64,000 nt of DNA from JAVWMQ01 sp036646055. GTDB lineage: Bacteria; Bacillota; Clostridia; Peptostreptococcales; Anaerovoracaceae. Positions 51,650 through 61,418 of the stretch are shown here, piece by piece. The stretch is taken from the NCBI GenBank assembly GCA_036646055.1, contig JAVXMY010000001.1:310001-374000 (forward strand), read 5' to 3'. How positions within the stretch are numbered: the first letter of the stretch is position 1; every line of letters begins with the position of its first letter. The notes under the pieces are model-generated. The model searched no databases, had not been told where the DNA came from, and saw only the letters and a list, made by a program, of their open reading frames with translations. Both the position numbers and the translations under genes were made by a program.

Positions 51650-53833
51650 TTAGAATTTAACAACTTTGATTGGTGAGTATCCTCCCCAAACCTTTTTGCC
51701 ATCCATATTCTTGTAAGCTCTAACCTTATAGTAGTAAGTCTTGTTAGTTTTCTTAGCTTTTTCTTTGTAAGTTTTAGCCTTACCGTTTTTCACCCAAGCA
51801 ATTGGTTTGTACTTGCCATCTTTAGTTGCTGATCTGTATACTCTGTATCCTTCAGGATCATTAGTAGCTCTAGACCATCTTAGAGATGCTCTACCCTTGT
51901 CATTAGCAGTTCTTAGAATTCCAACCTTAGTAGGTACATTTACATAACTTACAGCATAAACTGAGAAATGGTCTGTACTCATAACAATTTTCTTGCTCTT
52001 AGCATCATAATGTGCATCAACTGGTTTAATCTCGCCATTGTCATTAACAAAGTAAACTCTAACTCCTTCTGCAACTTCGTTTTCTGGTAAATCATAATCT
52101 ACAGAAAGTGTTGCAATTCCCCCTAAGTTTGAGATTTTTTTGTCTCCGGCTGTAATGCTTAGATTAAACACCATGCCTTTCTTAGCAATTTCCTTAATTG
52201 TTTCCTGCTGCTTAGCTGGCATATTTTCAACTTTTGGTTTTTCAATTGAAATGTTAACTTTACCTCCGCCAGCATTCTTTGAAATTTCTTTTAGAACATC
52301 ATTGTCTAATTCCAAAGCACCTACGTTTGATTCAACTTTAAGTGTTGCATTTTTTGTTTTAGCAATTTTATCTATTGATGCTGAGTCAACCTTAACATCA
52401 ACAGCTTCTGCTTTGCTATCTGTATTAACTTTAATTTCAACTACAACATTTTCTTTGTTTCCAGCTTCAACATCTGCAATAACCTTATCTAGAGCATCAT
52501 TTACTGCGCTATCTGAAACATCTGCTTCAACCTTACCATTTTCGTCCGGCTTATTCACTGGAACATCAACCTTGCCATCTTCATCAACCTTTGGTGGTTC
52601 TGGCTTATCTGTTGGTGGAATGTATGGTGGTACATATTTATTAACCACAAATTTTTCTCCAGATTTATTTACTACATAACCATCTGATACGAATTCCTTA
52701 GGGTCAGTTGAGAAAGAACCACCTGTAACAATAACTGTAGATGGGTTCCCTTCATCTCTCAAAAACTGACCAGTAACAGAAGTTTTTGTTCCAGTTACAT
52801 CTAAAGTAACTTTTCTGCCTTCTTCACTCATTTCATAAGCATAAATCGCCTTTACTGTTTCAGGCGCAGTTACAACAGTGTCTACCACTTTGCATGTAGC
52901 TGGATATTTATAAGGAACACTTCTATTTCCTACAACAAGTGCTGCCATTGGAACCTCGTCGCCAGATTCCCAATTATCATTCCAATATTTATTTATACCT
53001 GCTGTATATGTCGCTGTAGTTTCAATACTACAACCTGAAATATTTGCTGTTCCTCCACGAACTACAACGCCTTGCCTAGTTCCTTTAACATTACAATTTG
53101 TCATATTTAATTCACACGGCACATTAACCAAAATTGGACAACTATCTGAATCATTGTTTTGATAGCCATATTTTGAATTAAAAGTAGAGTTTGTTAATGT
53201 AATTATAACATCATAGTTATCAGCTGTTGCTGCATTTGTACCTACTGCATATACGCCACACTCAACAGTAGAGTTATTCACATTTACTTCTGCTGCATCT
53301 CCTTTTGGATACAAGAATGCACCATTTGTATCTACCCTTACATTATCTACATACATTGAACATCCCTTTTGAATATTAAATGTTGCTTGAGTACCGTTAG
53401 GCAAACTAGTTGCTTTTAATGCTCCATTTTTAATTTTTAACGTTCTATTATTCCTAAGCCAAAAGCTATAAGTATTTGTCATAGTAAAAGTCTTTTGATT
53501 TAAATCTATGGTTAGATTCTTTTCTAATTCGTAAAACGTAAAATTTTTACCTTTTTCATCTGTTCCTGTCTTTGCAACTCCAAAGACTTCATCTACATTT
53601 TTTAATAACTTTATCTCAGCCCCATCTGTTGCTGCATTAATAGCCGCTTCTAACGTATCATACTGTACATCCCCAACCTGTGCAGCCTTTACAGCAGCCT
53701 CTTCTGGGCTTTCACCATCACCTGGAGTAGCAGTAATTCTTTCTGCAAATGCCAATCCTGGCATCATGCTAATAACCATGGCTACCGAAAGCAATAATGC
53801 TAATAGCCTTCTTTTTTGTAATTTAGCTTTCAT
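51650..53833 (-). CDS. Secreted surface protein A, c-di-GMP regulated
   Basis: 727 residues. Signal peptide of about 30 residues (KRRLLALLLSVAMVISM, cleavage after AFA). The middle (about 40-400) has many short strands and N-rich turns and resembles a right-handed beta-helix. A PP-rich linker (PPYIPPTDKPEPP) follows. The C-terminal half, including a fibronectin-III-like end (GYRVYRSATKDGKY, YYYKVRAYKN), is almost identical to the paralogue at 54545. No LPXTG, so anchoring is unknown. Preceded by a cyclic-di-GMP riboswitch with a terminator. Adhesin role is inferred. Confidence 0.8.
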   Translation of the reverse strand: MKAKLQKRRLLALLLSVAMVISMMPGLAFAERITATPGDGESPEEAAVKAAQVGDVQYDTLEAAINAATDGAEIKLLKNVDEVFGVAKTGTDEKGKNFTFYELEKNLTIDLNQKTFTMTNTYSFWLRNNRTLKIKNGALKATSLPNGTQATFNIQKGCSMYVDNVRVDTNGAFLYPKGDAAEVNVNNSTVECGVYAVGTNAATADNYDVIITLTNSTFNSKYGYQNNDSDSCPILVNVPCELNMTNCNVKGTRQGVVVRGGTANISGCSIETTATYTAGINKYWNDNWESGDEVPMAALVVGNRSVPYKYPATCKVVDTVVTAPETVKAIYAYEMSEEGRKVTLDVTGTKTSVTGQFLRDEGNPSTVIVTGGSFSTDPKEFVSDGYVVNKSGEKFVVNKYVPPYIPPTDKPEPPKVDEDGKVDVPVNKPDENGKVEADVSDSAVNDALDKVIADVEAGNKENVVVEIKVNTDSKAEAVDVKVDSASIDKIAKTKNATLKVESNVGALELDNDVLKEISKNAGGGKVNISIEKPKVENMPAKQQETIKEIAKKGMVFNLSITAGDKKISNLGGIATLSVDYDLPENEVAEGVRVYFVNDNGEIKPVDAHYDAKSKKIVMSTDHFSVYAVSYVNVPTKVGILRTANDKGRASLRWSRATNDPEGYRVYRSATKDGKYKPIAWVKNGKAKTYKEKAKKTNKTYYYKVRAYKNMDGKKVWGGYSPIKVVKF

Positions 53834-53882
53834 TCTTTTTTCCTCCTAAATAAAATAAATGTAAATAATAACAATAAAAAAA

Positions 53883-53900
53883 CGTCTATGCAAATAGACG
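53883..53900 (-). terminator. Riboswitch terminator of surface protein A
   Basis: CGTCTAT-TTGC-ATAGACG on the minus strand is followed by seven T, directly after the c-di-GMP-I aptamer. Confidence 0.85.
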
Positions 53901-53995
53901 CACTTGCAACTGGCTACCATATAACTATAAATTAATATAGTTATTTAGGCCCTCTAGTTTTGCGCCACTACCTTTCGGTAGATTTGCCATAATTT
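53901..53995 (-). ncRNA. Cyclic-di-GMP-I riboswitch (GEMM) of surface protein A
   Basis: Minus strand: GGCAAAtctACCGAAAGGtAGTGGCGCAAA, GGGCCTAAA and GGTAGCCAGTTGC correspond in order to the GEMM-I conserved core (GCAAA, GAAA-type loop, GCAAAgC, GGCCT, GGTAGCCGG). The GNRA-type hairpin and the tail stem are present. Ligand binding should change folding of the following terminator. Confidence 0.9.
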
Positions 53996-54047
53996 CAAAT
54001 AACACATTTACTATTATTGTAATAAATGTTCCTTTGAAATCAATTGA

Positions 54048-54076
54048 ATTATAACATATATTTTTGGATTGTTCAA
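54048..54076 (-). promoter_or_regulatory. Promoter of surface protein A
   Basis: TTGAAC (54071-54076) and TATAAT (54048-54053) on the minus strand, spacing 17, upstream of the riboswitch. Confidence 0.75.
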
Positions 54077-54095
54077 CATAATAAACATAATTCCT

Positions 54096-54124
54096 TTGAC
54101 TACAATAGCACTCGGATATAATAT
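54096..54124 (+). promoter_or_regulatory. Promoter of the XRE regulator
   Basis: TTGACT (54096-54101) and TAATAT (54119-54124), spacing 17. Divergent from the surface protein promoter. Confidence 0.6.
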
Positions 54125-54163
54125 CATACTACTATATATGTATTGAAATGGAGATGATGTTAA

Positions 54164-54478
54164 ATGAACGCTAAATTTATACAGGAAAGGATATCTCAAC
54201 TTAGAATTCAAAAAGGTGTATCTGAATACCAAATGAGCTATGATTTAGGCCATAGTAGAGGATATATCTATAATATTTCTTCAGGTAAATCTTTACCTCC
54301 TTTATTAGAATTCCTTTCAATATGTGATTACTTCAACATCACACCTCAAGAATTCTTTGATACTAAAATTGAAAATCCAAGATTAGTCTCCAAAGGTATC
54401 GATTTAATAAAAAAGTTAAATGAAGATGATCTAAAAATTGTTATCGATTTAATGGAACGTTTATGTAATAAAAAGTAA
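54164..54478 (+). CDS. XRE-family regulator between the surface proteins
   Basis: 104 residues. Helix-turn-helix VSEYQMSYDLGHSRGYIYNISSG near residues 19-41. The rest is helical with no clear effector domain. It lies between the two surface genes and starts next to the promoter of the first, so it may regulate them. A terminator follows. Confidence 0.8.
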   Translation: MNAKFIQERISQLRIQKGVSEYQMSYDLGHSRGYIYNISSGKSLPPLLEFLSICDYFNITPQEFFDTKIENPRLVSKGIDLIKKLNEDDLKIVIDLMERLCNKK

Positions 54479-54480
54479 AC

Positions 54481-54509
54481 AAAAAGGAACCCACATTGGG
54501 TTCCTTTTT
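54481..54509 (+). terminator. Intact terminator after the XRE regulator
   Basis: AAAAAGGAACCCA-CAT-TGGGTTCCTTTTT is a 13 bp perfect stem with T-rich flanks, usable from both sides. It is the intact sibling of the terminator split by the island. Confidence 0.85.
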
Positions 54510-54544
54510 TAATTTTATTTTTATTGTAATACTTTGTAATTCAA

Positions 54545-57061
54545 TTAGAATTTAACAACTTTGATTGGTGAGTATCCTCCCCAAACCTTTTTGCCATCCA
54601 TATTCTTGTAAGCTCTAACCTTATAGTAGTAAGTCTTGTTAGTTTTCTTAGCTTTTTCTTTGTAAGTTTTAGCCTTACCGTTTTTCACCCAAGCAATTGG
54701 TTTGTACTTGCCATCTTTAGTTGCTGATCTGTATACTCTGTATCCTTCAGGATCATTAGTAGCTCTAGACCATCTTAGAGATGCTCTACCCTTGTCATTA
54801 GCAGTTCTTAGAATTCCAACCTTAGTAGGTACATTTACATAACTTACAGCATAAACTGAGAAATGGTCTGTACTCATAACAATTTTCTTGCTCTTAGCAT
54901 CATAATGTGCATCAACTGGTTTAATCTCGCCATTGTCATTAACAAAGTAAACTCTAACTCCTTCTGCAACTTCGTTTTCTGGTAAATCATAATCTACAGA
55001 AAGTGTTGCAATTCCCCCTAAGTTTGAGATTTTTTTGTCTCCGGCTGTAATGCTTAGATTAAACACCATGCCTTTCTTAGCAATTTCCTTAATTGTTTCC
55101 TGCTGCTTAGCTGGCATATTTTCAACTTTTGGTTTTTCAATTGAAATGTTAACTTTACCTCCGCCAGCATTCTTTGAAATTTCTTTTAGAACATCATTGT
55201 CTAATTCCAAAGCACCTACGTTTGATTCAACTTTAAGTGTTGCATTTTTTGTTTTAGCAATTTTATCTATTGATGCTGAGTCAACCTTAACATCAACAGC
55301 TTCTGCTTTGCTATCTGTATTAACTTTAATTTCAACTACAACATTTTCTTTGTTTCCAGCTTCAACATCTGCAATAACCTTGTCTAGAGCATTATTTACT
55401 GCGCTATCTGGAACATCTGCTTCAACCTTACCATTTTCGTCTGGCTTATTCACTGGAACTTCAACCTTGCCATCTTCATCAACCTTTGGTAGTTCTGGCT
55501 TATCTGTTGGTGGAATGTATGGTGGTGCTGGTGGGAACCATTGTACTTCCTTATTAGCACTGTCATAAGTTGTTGTCCATCCTTCTGGAGCAGTAACAAA
55601 GCTTTTTAACGCTTCCTCGTTATCGCCTCCAATTGCCCAGACTTTTTTACTTTCGTTTAAAGTCCCGCTTGTCAATGTAAATTTTGGAGCATCACTATTT
55701 TGATTTTTTACAACTTTTACTCCACCCAAAGTATTTCCTGATGTTGTTAAATTTGTAGCTGTAGCATTTGATCCATTCACAGTTATTCCTGCACCGTTAA
55801 AATTGCTAATCTTAACACTATCTAACACCAAATTAGCTTTACCGTCTACATATATCCCATCTTTTACCTTATCTTTTTTACCAAGAAGGTTAAGATTCTT
55901 TATTGTAACTTTTTTACCACTATTTAAATGAATGCAATTAACTTCAGTATTAGCTGAACTAGCCTCAATTGTATTCCCTTGTCCATCTATGGTAATCTCT
56001 TTTCCAATATTTAGTATTTCTTCATTCCCATTTATTTCTTCCTTCTTGCAAAGCACAATTGTATCGCCTTCTGCTGCCTGACTAATAGCCTCTTTTAGGG
56101 TGCCATATATATTAGTCACTTCACTAGAAGAATATTTGAATCCTGCATATGTAATTTTACCACTCTTGTATGACTCATATGACTTTGACGATACAAATTT
56201 TATATTGCCTATATAGTGTTCATATTTTATATTATTTTTGCAATCTGTGAATGTATTATAATTTTGCTTAAAATTTGTCAGATCATATTGTTCCTGGTTT
56301 GAAACATCATCATATATTGAGCCTAGACATATTCCATTATCGCAACCAGTAATTTCATTATTTTCAATTCGAAGCTCTGGGCTCTTGTTATTCCAAAGAA
56401 GTATACCTGTACTTCTCCAATCCTCATGGGTTGTTACTGCCTTAGATATTCTAGTATTCGTTACGCTACCAGATCCGCCATTAAATACCACACCATTTGC
56501 CGTACGATTAGCTACTTGGTCTTTAGTAGACACGTCAATAACACAATTGTTAACGTCTACTTTTGTACCCTTTAGCGCATGAATAGCCCTTTTGCCAAAG
56601 TTTTCAAATGTGCAGTTATCAATTTTTACAGCACCCTTCTCAACGGTTATCACATCATTGCTATTAGTCTTCGCTCCAAAATCAGCTGTTTTTATATTAC
56701 TAATTGTAACATCTGGTTGTGCCAGGCTTCCTACAGGCTCAGTAACCTTAATAATAAACGCGGCGTAATTATTATCAACATTGCCTTTAATCACTGCTGT
56801 TCCATCTCCCGCAATATTCAGTTTCTTATCAATAGTCACGCTGTCTGGTAAACTAAGTTCCCCACTAATATTTATTGTAGCTCCTGCTTCTGCTTCTTTT
56901 ATTGCCTCAGCTAAAGTCGGATATTCCTTCTCCCCAATTTTTATTTTGCCAATTTGTCCTGCTTCTCCTTCTGCAAATGCCAATCCTGGCATCATACTAA
57001 TAACCATGGCTACCGAAAGCAATAATGCTAATAACCTTCTTTTTTGTAATTTAGCTTTCAT
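54545..57061 (-). CDS. Secreted surface protein B, paralogue, c-di-GMP regulated
   Basis: 838 residues. It starts with the same signal peptide as protein A (MKAKLQKRRLLALLLS). The middle is different: two beta-helix-like stretches with short N/G-rich turns (VDNCTFENFG-like repeats near 150 and EASSANTEVNCIHL near 360). From PPYIPPTDKP the C-terminal half is almost identical to protein A, including the fibronectin-like end. The central change with matching ends suggests recombination or gene conversion. Expressed behind the same riboswitch. Confidence 0.8.
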   Translation of the reverse strand: MKAKLQKRRLLALLLSVAMVISMMPGLAFAEGEAGQIGKIKIGEKEYPTLAEAIKEAEAGATINISGELSLPDSVTIDKKLNIAGDGTAVIKGNVDNNYAAFIIKVTEPVGSLAQPDVTISNIKTADFGAKTNSNDVITVEKGAVKIDNCTFENFGKRAIHALKGTKVDVNNCVIDVSTKDQVANRTANGVVFNGGSGSVTNTRISKAVTTHEDWRSTGILLWNNKSPELRIENNEITGCDNGICLGSIYDDVSNQEQYDLTNFKQNYNTFTDCKNNIKYEHYIGNIKFVSSKSYESYKSGKITYAGFKYSSSEVTNIYGTLKEAISQAAEGDTIVLCKKEEINGNEEILNIGKEITIDGQGNTIEASSANTEVNCIHLNSGKKVTIKNLNLLGKKDKVKDGIYVDGKANLVLDSVKISNFNGAGITVNGSNATATNLTTSGNTLGGVKVVKNQNSDAPKFTLTSGTLNESKKVWAIGGDNEEALKSFVTAPEGWTTTYDSANKEVQWFPPAPPYIPPTDKPELPKVDEDGKVEVPVNKPDENGKVEADVPDSAVNNALDKVIADVEAGNKENVVVEIKVNTDSKAEAVDVKVDSASIDKIAKTKNATLKVESNVGALELDNDVLKEISKNAGGGKVNISIEKPKVENMPAKQQETIKEIAKKGMVFNLSITAGDKKISNLGGIATLSVDYDLPENEVAEGVRVYFVNDNGEIKPVDAHYDAKSKKIVMSTDHFSVYAVSYVNVPTKVGILRTANDKGRASLRWSRATNDPEGYRVYRSATKDGKYKPIAWVKNGKAKTYKEKAKKTNKTYYYKVRAYKNMDGKKVWGGYSPIKVVKF

Positions 57062-57087
57062 TCATTTTTCCTCCTACAATAAAAAAA

Positions 57088-57105
57088 CGTCTATGCAAAT
57101 AGACG
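57088..57105 (-). terminator. Riboswitch terminator of surface protein B
   Basis: Same CGTCTAT-TTGC-ATAGACG hairpin and T run as at 53883. Confidence 0.85.
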
Positions 57106-57197
57106 CACTTGCAACTGGCTACCATATAACTATAAATTAATATAGTTATTTAGGCCCTCTAGTTTTGCGCCACTACCTTTCGATAGATTTGCCATAA
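57106..57197 (-). ncRNA. Cyclic-di-GMP-I riboswitch of surface protein B
   Basis: Almost identical to the element at 53901-53995. One change in the GAAA hairpin stem (CTATCGAAAGGTAG) makes a T-G pair, which leaves the structure intact. Confidence 0.9.
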
Positions 57198-57252
57198 TCT
57201 CAAATAGCACATTTACTACTATTGTATTAAATATTCCTTTGAAATCAGTTAA

Positions 57253-57281
57253 AGTATAGCAAATTTCTTTGGACTATACAA
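57253..57281 (-). promoter_or_regulatory. Promoter of surface protein B
   Basis: TTGTAT (57276-57281) and TATACT (57253-57258) on the minus strand, spacing 17, placed like the promoter of protein A. Confidence 0.6.
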
Positions 57282-57372
57282 TACAAAAGCCCTTATTTAC
57301 TTTTAAAAAATAATCTCGGACATACTATCATTCTTCTATATAGGTTTATTTAGGTTAAAATCGGAGTGTTTT

Positions 57373-58371
57373 TTATCTATCTATAATTTCTCCCACGTTT
57401 ACAATTTCAATTGAAATTGTGCCATCAGAATTATTTATAAATCTTAGGTATTCAGTGTTACTTGCAAATGAACTTGGGAATGTTATTTCAATTCCTGTGT
57501 CTGTTTTGATTTTGTGAGTACCACCTTTTTGGGCTGCGTACTTCTGTGGAACCTTAACTGTTTTAGGAAGTCTAGCTTCCATAGCCTTTTCTTCAAAAGC
57601 CTTAGTCATTGCCTCATTGCCTTCTGCCACTGCATGCCAAATTTCTTCTGGTTGTAACTTGTTTTTTTCTTCTGCGTTTTCAGCAATAAACTGCTTAGTT
57701 TTAGATATTGTTTTCGTAATATCAGCACCTTGCTCTTCTGCTACTTCTTTGGCAATTGTACAAGCAGTCTTTAGAATTTCTCTTGAAGAAGCCTTGTAGT
57801 CACACTGCAGAATCTTTTCTGGTAAAATCATAACATTATCCCCTGCGATTTTACGCTTTTTGTCTACGAATTCTAGTTCATTTTTGGACATGTTTATTAA
57901 GAAATATGAGTCAATCTTTTGAAGAGTACTTGGTATAATGCCAAAGTGTCTAATTATTTCATTTTTGGCACCACTAGCTTCATTAATAACCTTATGTGTA
58001 TAAGCCATTTGGTTAGCCCAAAGAAAACCTACAACATATTCAACATCCTCTTCAACAAATTCAATAACAAGTAAGTCCATTGACTCTAAGTTAGAACTTT
58101 TGGCCATCTCTTGATATACTCTATCCATTACCTTTTGCGAAAAGGGTATAAACTGGAATTCACTTCGGCCATAGCCATTAACTATGTTTCTAAACTCACT
58201 GTCAGGGTTGAAGACAGCTTCACGCTTGTTTGAGTCAACCAAGACACGACTAACGTGTTTTTCAATAAACTCCCTAACATCTTCCCTGGTGTAGTCCATT
58301 TCCTCATTTGATGGTACCGCTACCCCTCTAGTTAAATCTATAATATGCAAAATTGCTTTTCTAATAATCAT
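57373..58371 (-). CDS. 37-kDa nucleoid-associated protein (NdpA/YejK-like)
   Basis: 332 residues. Starts IRKAILHIIDLTRGVAVPS and contains PFSQKVMDRVYQEM and VIEFVEEDVEYVVGFLWANQMAYTHKV, the usual YejK/NdpA blocks. It binds nucleoid DNA; the exact function is poorly known. Separate from the pur genes; a terminator lies upstream. Confidence 0.85.
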   Translation of the reverse strand: MIIRKAILHIIDLTRGVAVPSNEEMDYTREDVREFIEKHVSRVLVDSNKREAVFNPDSEFRNIVNGYGRSEFQFIPFSQKVMDRVYQEMAKSSNLESMDLLVIEFVEEDVEYVVGFLWANQMAYTHKVINEASGAKNEIIRHFGIIPSTLQKIDSYFLINMSKNELEFVDKKRKIAGDNVMILPEKILQCDYKASSREILKTACTIAKEVAEEQGADITKTISKTKQFIAENAEEKNKLQPEEIWHAVAEGNEAMTKAFEEKAMEARLPKTVKVPQKYAAQKGGTHKIKTDTGIEITFPSSFASNTEYLRFINNSDGTISIEIVNVGEIIDR

Positions 58372-58430
58372 TGATAATCCCTTTCAAATTGTAATTTTCA
58401 AACCTCACCAATTATACCACAAAATCAACT

Positions 58431-58455
58431 AAAAAGAAGCAGATTTACTTCTGCT
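58431..58455 (-). terminator. Terminator of the pur operon
   Basis: AGCAGA/TCTGCT stem with a 6-base loop, followed by a T-rich tract on the minus strand, after purD. Confidence 0.75.
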
Positions 58456-58480
58456 CCTTTTGTGTCAATTAATTATAATG

Positions 58481-59800
58481 TTATTTTACGATTGTACCGA
58501 TATCGTTTCTATACTGCATTCCTTCAAAAGAGATTTTCTTTACGTTTGCAAAGGCTTTGGCTCTGGCTTCTTGGTGTGTTTTGCCTGTTGCTGTTACGCC
58601 TAGAACTCTACCACCTGCTGTAAGGATTTTTTCATTGCTGCATGAATCACCTTTTTTAACGTCGCAGTTAGGATCGTCTGTACATTGGTCACAAGGACCT
58701 GCTTTAGTTCCTGCATGGAATACTACTACATCTGAATCTATGTCATTAAGACCTGAGATTTCCTTGCCTTTAACATAGTCTCCTGGGTATCCGCCTGATG
58801 CTAAAACTACGCATACTGCACTATCACTATTCCATTTAATTTCAATATCTCCTAGTTTGTTGTCGCAAACTGCGTTGAATATATCAAATAAGTCTGAATC
58901 TAGTCTCATTAGAACTGACTGAGTTTCTGGGTCACCGAATCTATTGTTAAATTCAATTACCTTAGGTCCCTTATCTGTAATCATTAATCCTACAAATAGT
59001 ACTCCTTTGAACTTAAGTCCGTCTGCCTGGAATCCCTTAAGGGTTGGAATTAGAATTTCATCCATAATTCTCTTTTCTAAGTCATCATTAAATACTAATG
59101 AGGGAGAATATGTTCCCATTCCGCCTGTGTTTGGTCCTTTGTCCCCATCAAAGATTCTCTTGTAATCCTGTGCTGACTCCATTGGTACAATTGTGTTTTC
59201 ATCTACAAAACAAAGCATTGAAGCTTCGATTCCCACTAGACACTCTTCAACTACAACCTTATCTCCTGCATTGCCAAATACACGTGAACCCATCATTTCT
59301 TCAATTGCTGCTGCCGCTTCGTCATGGTTTTCTGCTAGGACTACGCCTTTACCTGCTGCAAGTCCATCTGCTTTTAGTACCATTGGGTACCCGTAGATTC
59401 CAATGTCCTTTAGTAAGGCAGCCTTGTCTGTATATTCTTTGTATTCTGCTGTAGGAATATTGTGTCTTGCTAGGAAGCTCTTTGTAAAGGCTTTACTAGC
59501 TTCTAACTGTGAACAGTTTTTGTCAGGACCAAATGTTTTAATTCCCGCCTTAAAAAGTTCATCAGTGATTCCCATTGCTAATGGAACTTCTGGTCCAATA
59601 ACTGCAAGATCAACCTTTTCATCCTTAGCCAATTTACAAATTCCATCTATATCTTCAGCTTTAACGTTTACACATCTAGCTGAGTCTGCAATACCTGCAT
59701 TGCCTGGGGCACAGATTATTTCATCAACTTTGCTGCTCTTTGCGAGTTTCCAGCAAATTGCGTGTTCTCTGCCGCCGCTACCAACTACTAATACTCTCAT
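58481..59800 (-). CDS. purD: Phosphoribosylamine-glycine ligase with a cysteine-rich insert
   Basis: 439 residues. ATP-grasp ligase joining glycine to phosphoribosylamine. MRVLVVGSGGREHAI at the start, GAGKGVVLA near residue 140, EFNNRFGDPETQ near 285. Between VVFHAGTKA and ILTAGGRVLGVTA it has an extra segment with four cysteines (CDQC, C, C), which most PurD proteins lack. The start at 59800 follows AAAGGAA. Last of the five purine genes. Confidence 0.95.
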   Translation of the reverse strand: MRVLVVGSGGREHAICWKLAKSSKVDEIICAPGNAGIADSARCVNVKAEDIDGICKLAKDEKVDLAVIGPEVPLAMGITDELFKAGIKTFGPDKNCSQLEASKAFTKSFLARHNIPTAEYKEYTDKAALLKDIGIYGYPMVLKADGLAAGKGVVLAENHDEAAAAIEEMMGSRVFGNAGDKVVVEECLVGIEASMLCFVDENTIVPMESAQDYKRIFDGDKGPNTGGMGTYSPSLVFNDDLEKRIMDEILIPTLKGFQADGLKFKGVLFVGLMITDKGPKVIEFNNRFGDPETQSVLMRLDSDLFDIFNAVCDNKLGDIEIKWNSDSAVCVVLASGGYPGDYVKGKEISGLNDIDSDVVVFHAGTKAGPCDQCTDDPNCDVKKGDSCSNEKILTAGGRVLGVTATGKTHQEARAKAFANVKKISFEGMQYRNDIGTIVK

Positions 59801-59892
59801 ATTTTTATTGATTCCTTTCCCACTATATTGAGGAGGCCTACTGCTTCCCTCAAGGATAAATGGGAGGAGATAGAAATCACCTCCCATTTTAA

Positions 59893-61416
59893 TTAATGTT
59901 TAAAGTGTCTATATCCACTAAATACCATTGCTATTTCTAATTCATCTGCTTTGTCGATACTTTCTTGGTCTCTAATTGATCCACCTGGCTGAATAATTGC
60001 TGTTGCTCCTGCTCCTGCTGCTGCTGTTACGCAGTCATCAAATGGGAAGAATGCATCAGATGCCATTACGGACCCCTTCATATCGAAGTTAGATTGTTTA
60101 ATTGCGTTTTCTACTGCCCAGATTCTATTAGTCTGTCCAGGTCCAATTCCAATTGTCATACCGTCTTTAACAAATACTATTCCGTTACTTCTAGTATGTT
60201 TCACAACCTTCATTGCCATTTCCATATCTTTTGTTTCTTGGTCTGTTGGTGATTTTTTAGTTACAACCTTTAGCTGATCAACTAGAAGGTCATCTGAGTC
60301 TTGAACTAATAGTCCGCCACTAACTCTCTTAAGATCAATTGTTCCTTTTTCTCTACTTAATATAGCTGGAAGTTCTAAAAGTCTTAGGTTAGCCTTTTTA
60401 GTCAGAATAGCCATTGCTTCTTCATCAAAGGCTGGTGCAATAATGATTTCTACAAAGATTTTGCTAATTTCTTCAGCTGTTGCTTTGTCAACTGTTCTGT
60501 TGCAGGCAATAATTCCACCAAATATTGATGTAGGGTCACAGTCGTGAGCTTTTTTATAAGCTTCTACTAATGTTTCAGCTACTGCTACTCCACATGGGTT
60601 AGCGTGTTTAACTGCTACTACTGCTGGCTCATCAAATTCTTTTAGGCAGCCTAATGCTCCCTGTGTATCATTAATATTATTGTAAGATAGTTCCTTACCA
60701 TGAAGCTGCTTAGCATTTACTAAAGCACCTGGGTCAGCTGTAATTTCTCTATAATAAATTCCTTTTTGGTGAGAATTTTCTCCATAACGAAGATCCTGAA
60801 CTTTTTCAAATGTCATTGTTAAGTTTTCTGGAAGTTCTTCACCGATTTGTTTTCTTAGATAATCTGAAATCATTCCATCATATGCTGCTGTCTGCTGGAA
60901 AACCTTAAGAGCTAATCTGTATTTCATATCATAGTCTAGTTTATCAGCTTTAAGTGCATCGATTACCATTCCATAATCTCTAGGATCACAAACTACTGCT
61001 ACATCCTTATGATTTTTTGCAGCCGATCTTAGCATTGTAGGGCCACCAATATCAATGTTTTCAATACAATCTTCCAATGTTGATTCTGGGTTAAGGATTG
61101 TTGCCTTAAATGGGTATAGGTTAATTGCTACAATATCAATTGTTTCGATTCCTAGTTCCTTAATCTGATCCATATGTTCAGGTACATCTCTCCTAGCTAG
61201 TAGCCCACCGTGAACTGCTGGATGAAGAGTCTTAACTCTACCATCTAAACATTCAGGGAAACCAGTAACATCAGAAATTCCAATTACCTTTACGCCTGCT
61301 TCTTTTAATTTATTAAATGTTCCGCCTGTAGAAATAATCTCTACTCCTAAAGCTTCTAGTTCTTTTGCAAATTCAACTACGCCAGTTTTGTCTGACACGC
61401 TAATTAATGCTCTCAT
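59893..61416 (-). CDS. purH: AICAR formyltransferase / IMP cyclohydrolase
   Basis: 507 residues. Last two steps to IMP. N-terminal cyclohydrolase (SVSDKTGVVEFA, STGGTF near 37, GRVKTLHPAVHGG near 66). C-terminal transformylase with KHANPCGVAV near 260 and FPFDDCV near 445. ATG at 61416 follows AAAGGAA; a longer frame to 61449 enters purF. Confidence 0.95.
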   Translation of the reverse strand: MRALISVSDKTGVVEFAKELEALGVEIISTGGTFNKLKEAGVKVIGISDVTGFPECLDGRVKTLHPAVHGGLLARRDVPEHMDQIKELGIETIDIVAINLYPFKATILNPESTLEDCIENIDIGGPTMLRSAAKNHKDVAVVCDPRDYGMVIDALKADKLDYDMKYRLALKVFQQTAAYDGMISDYLRKQIGEELPENLTMTFEKVQDLRYGENSHQKGIYYREITADPGALVNAKQLHGKELSYNNINDTQGALGCLKEFDEPAVVAVKHANPCGVAVAETLVEAYKKAHDCDPTSIFGGIIACNRTVDKATAEEISKIFVEIIIAPAFDEEAMAILTKKANLRLLELPAILSREKGTIDLKRVSGGLLVQDSDDLLVDQLKVVTKKSPTDQETKDMEMAMKVVKHTRSNGIVFVKDGMTIGIGPGQTNRIWAVENAIKQSNFDMKGSVMASDAFFPFDDCVTAAAGAGATAIIQPGGSIRDQESIDKADELEIAMVFSGYRHFKH

Positions 61417-61418
61417 TT

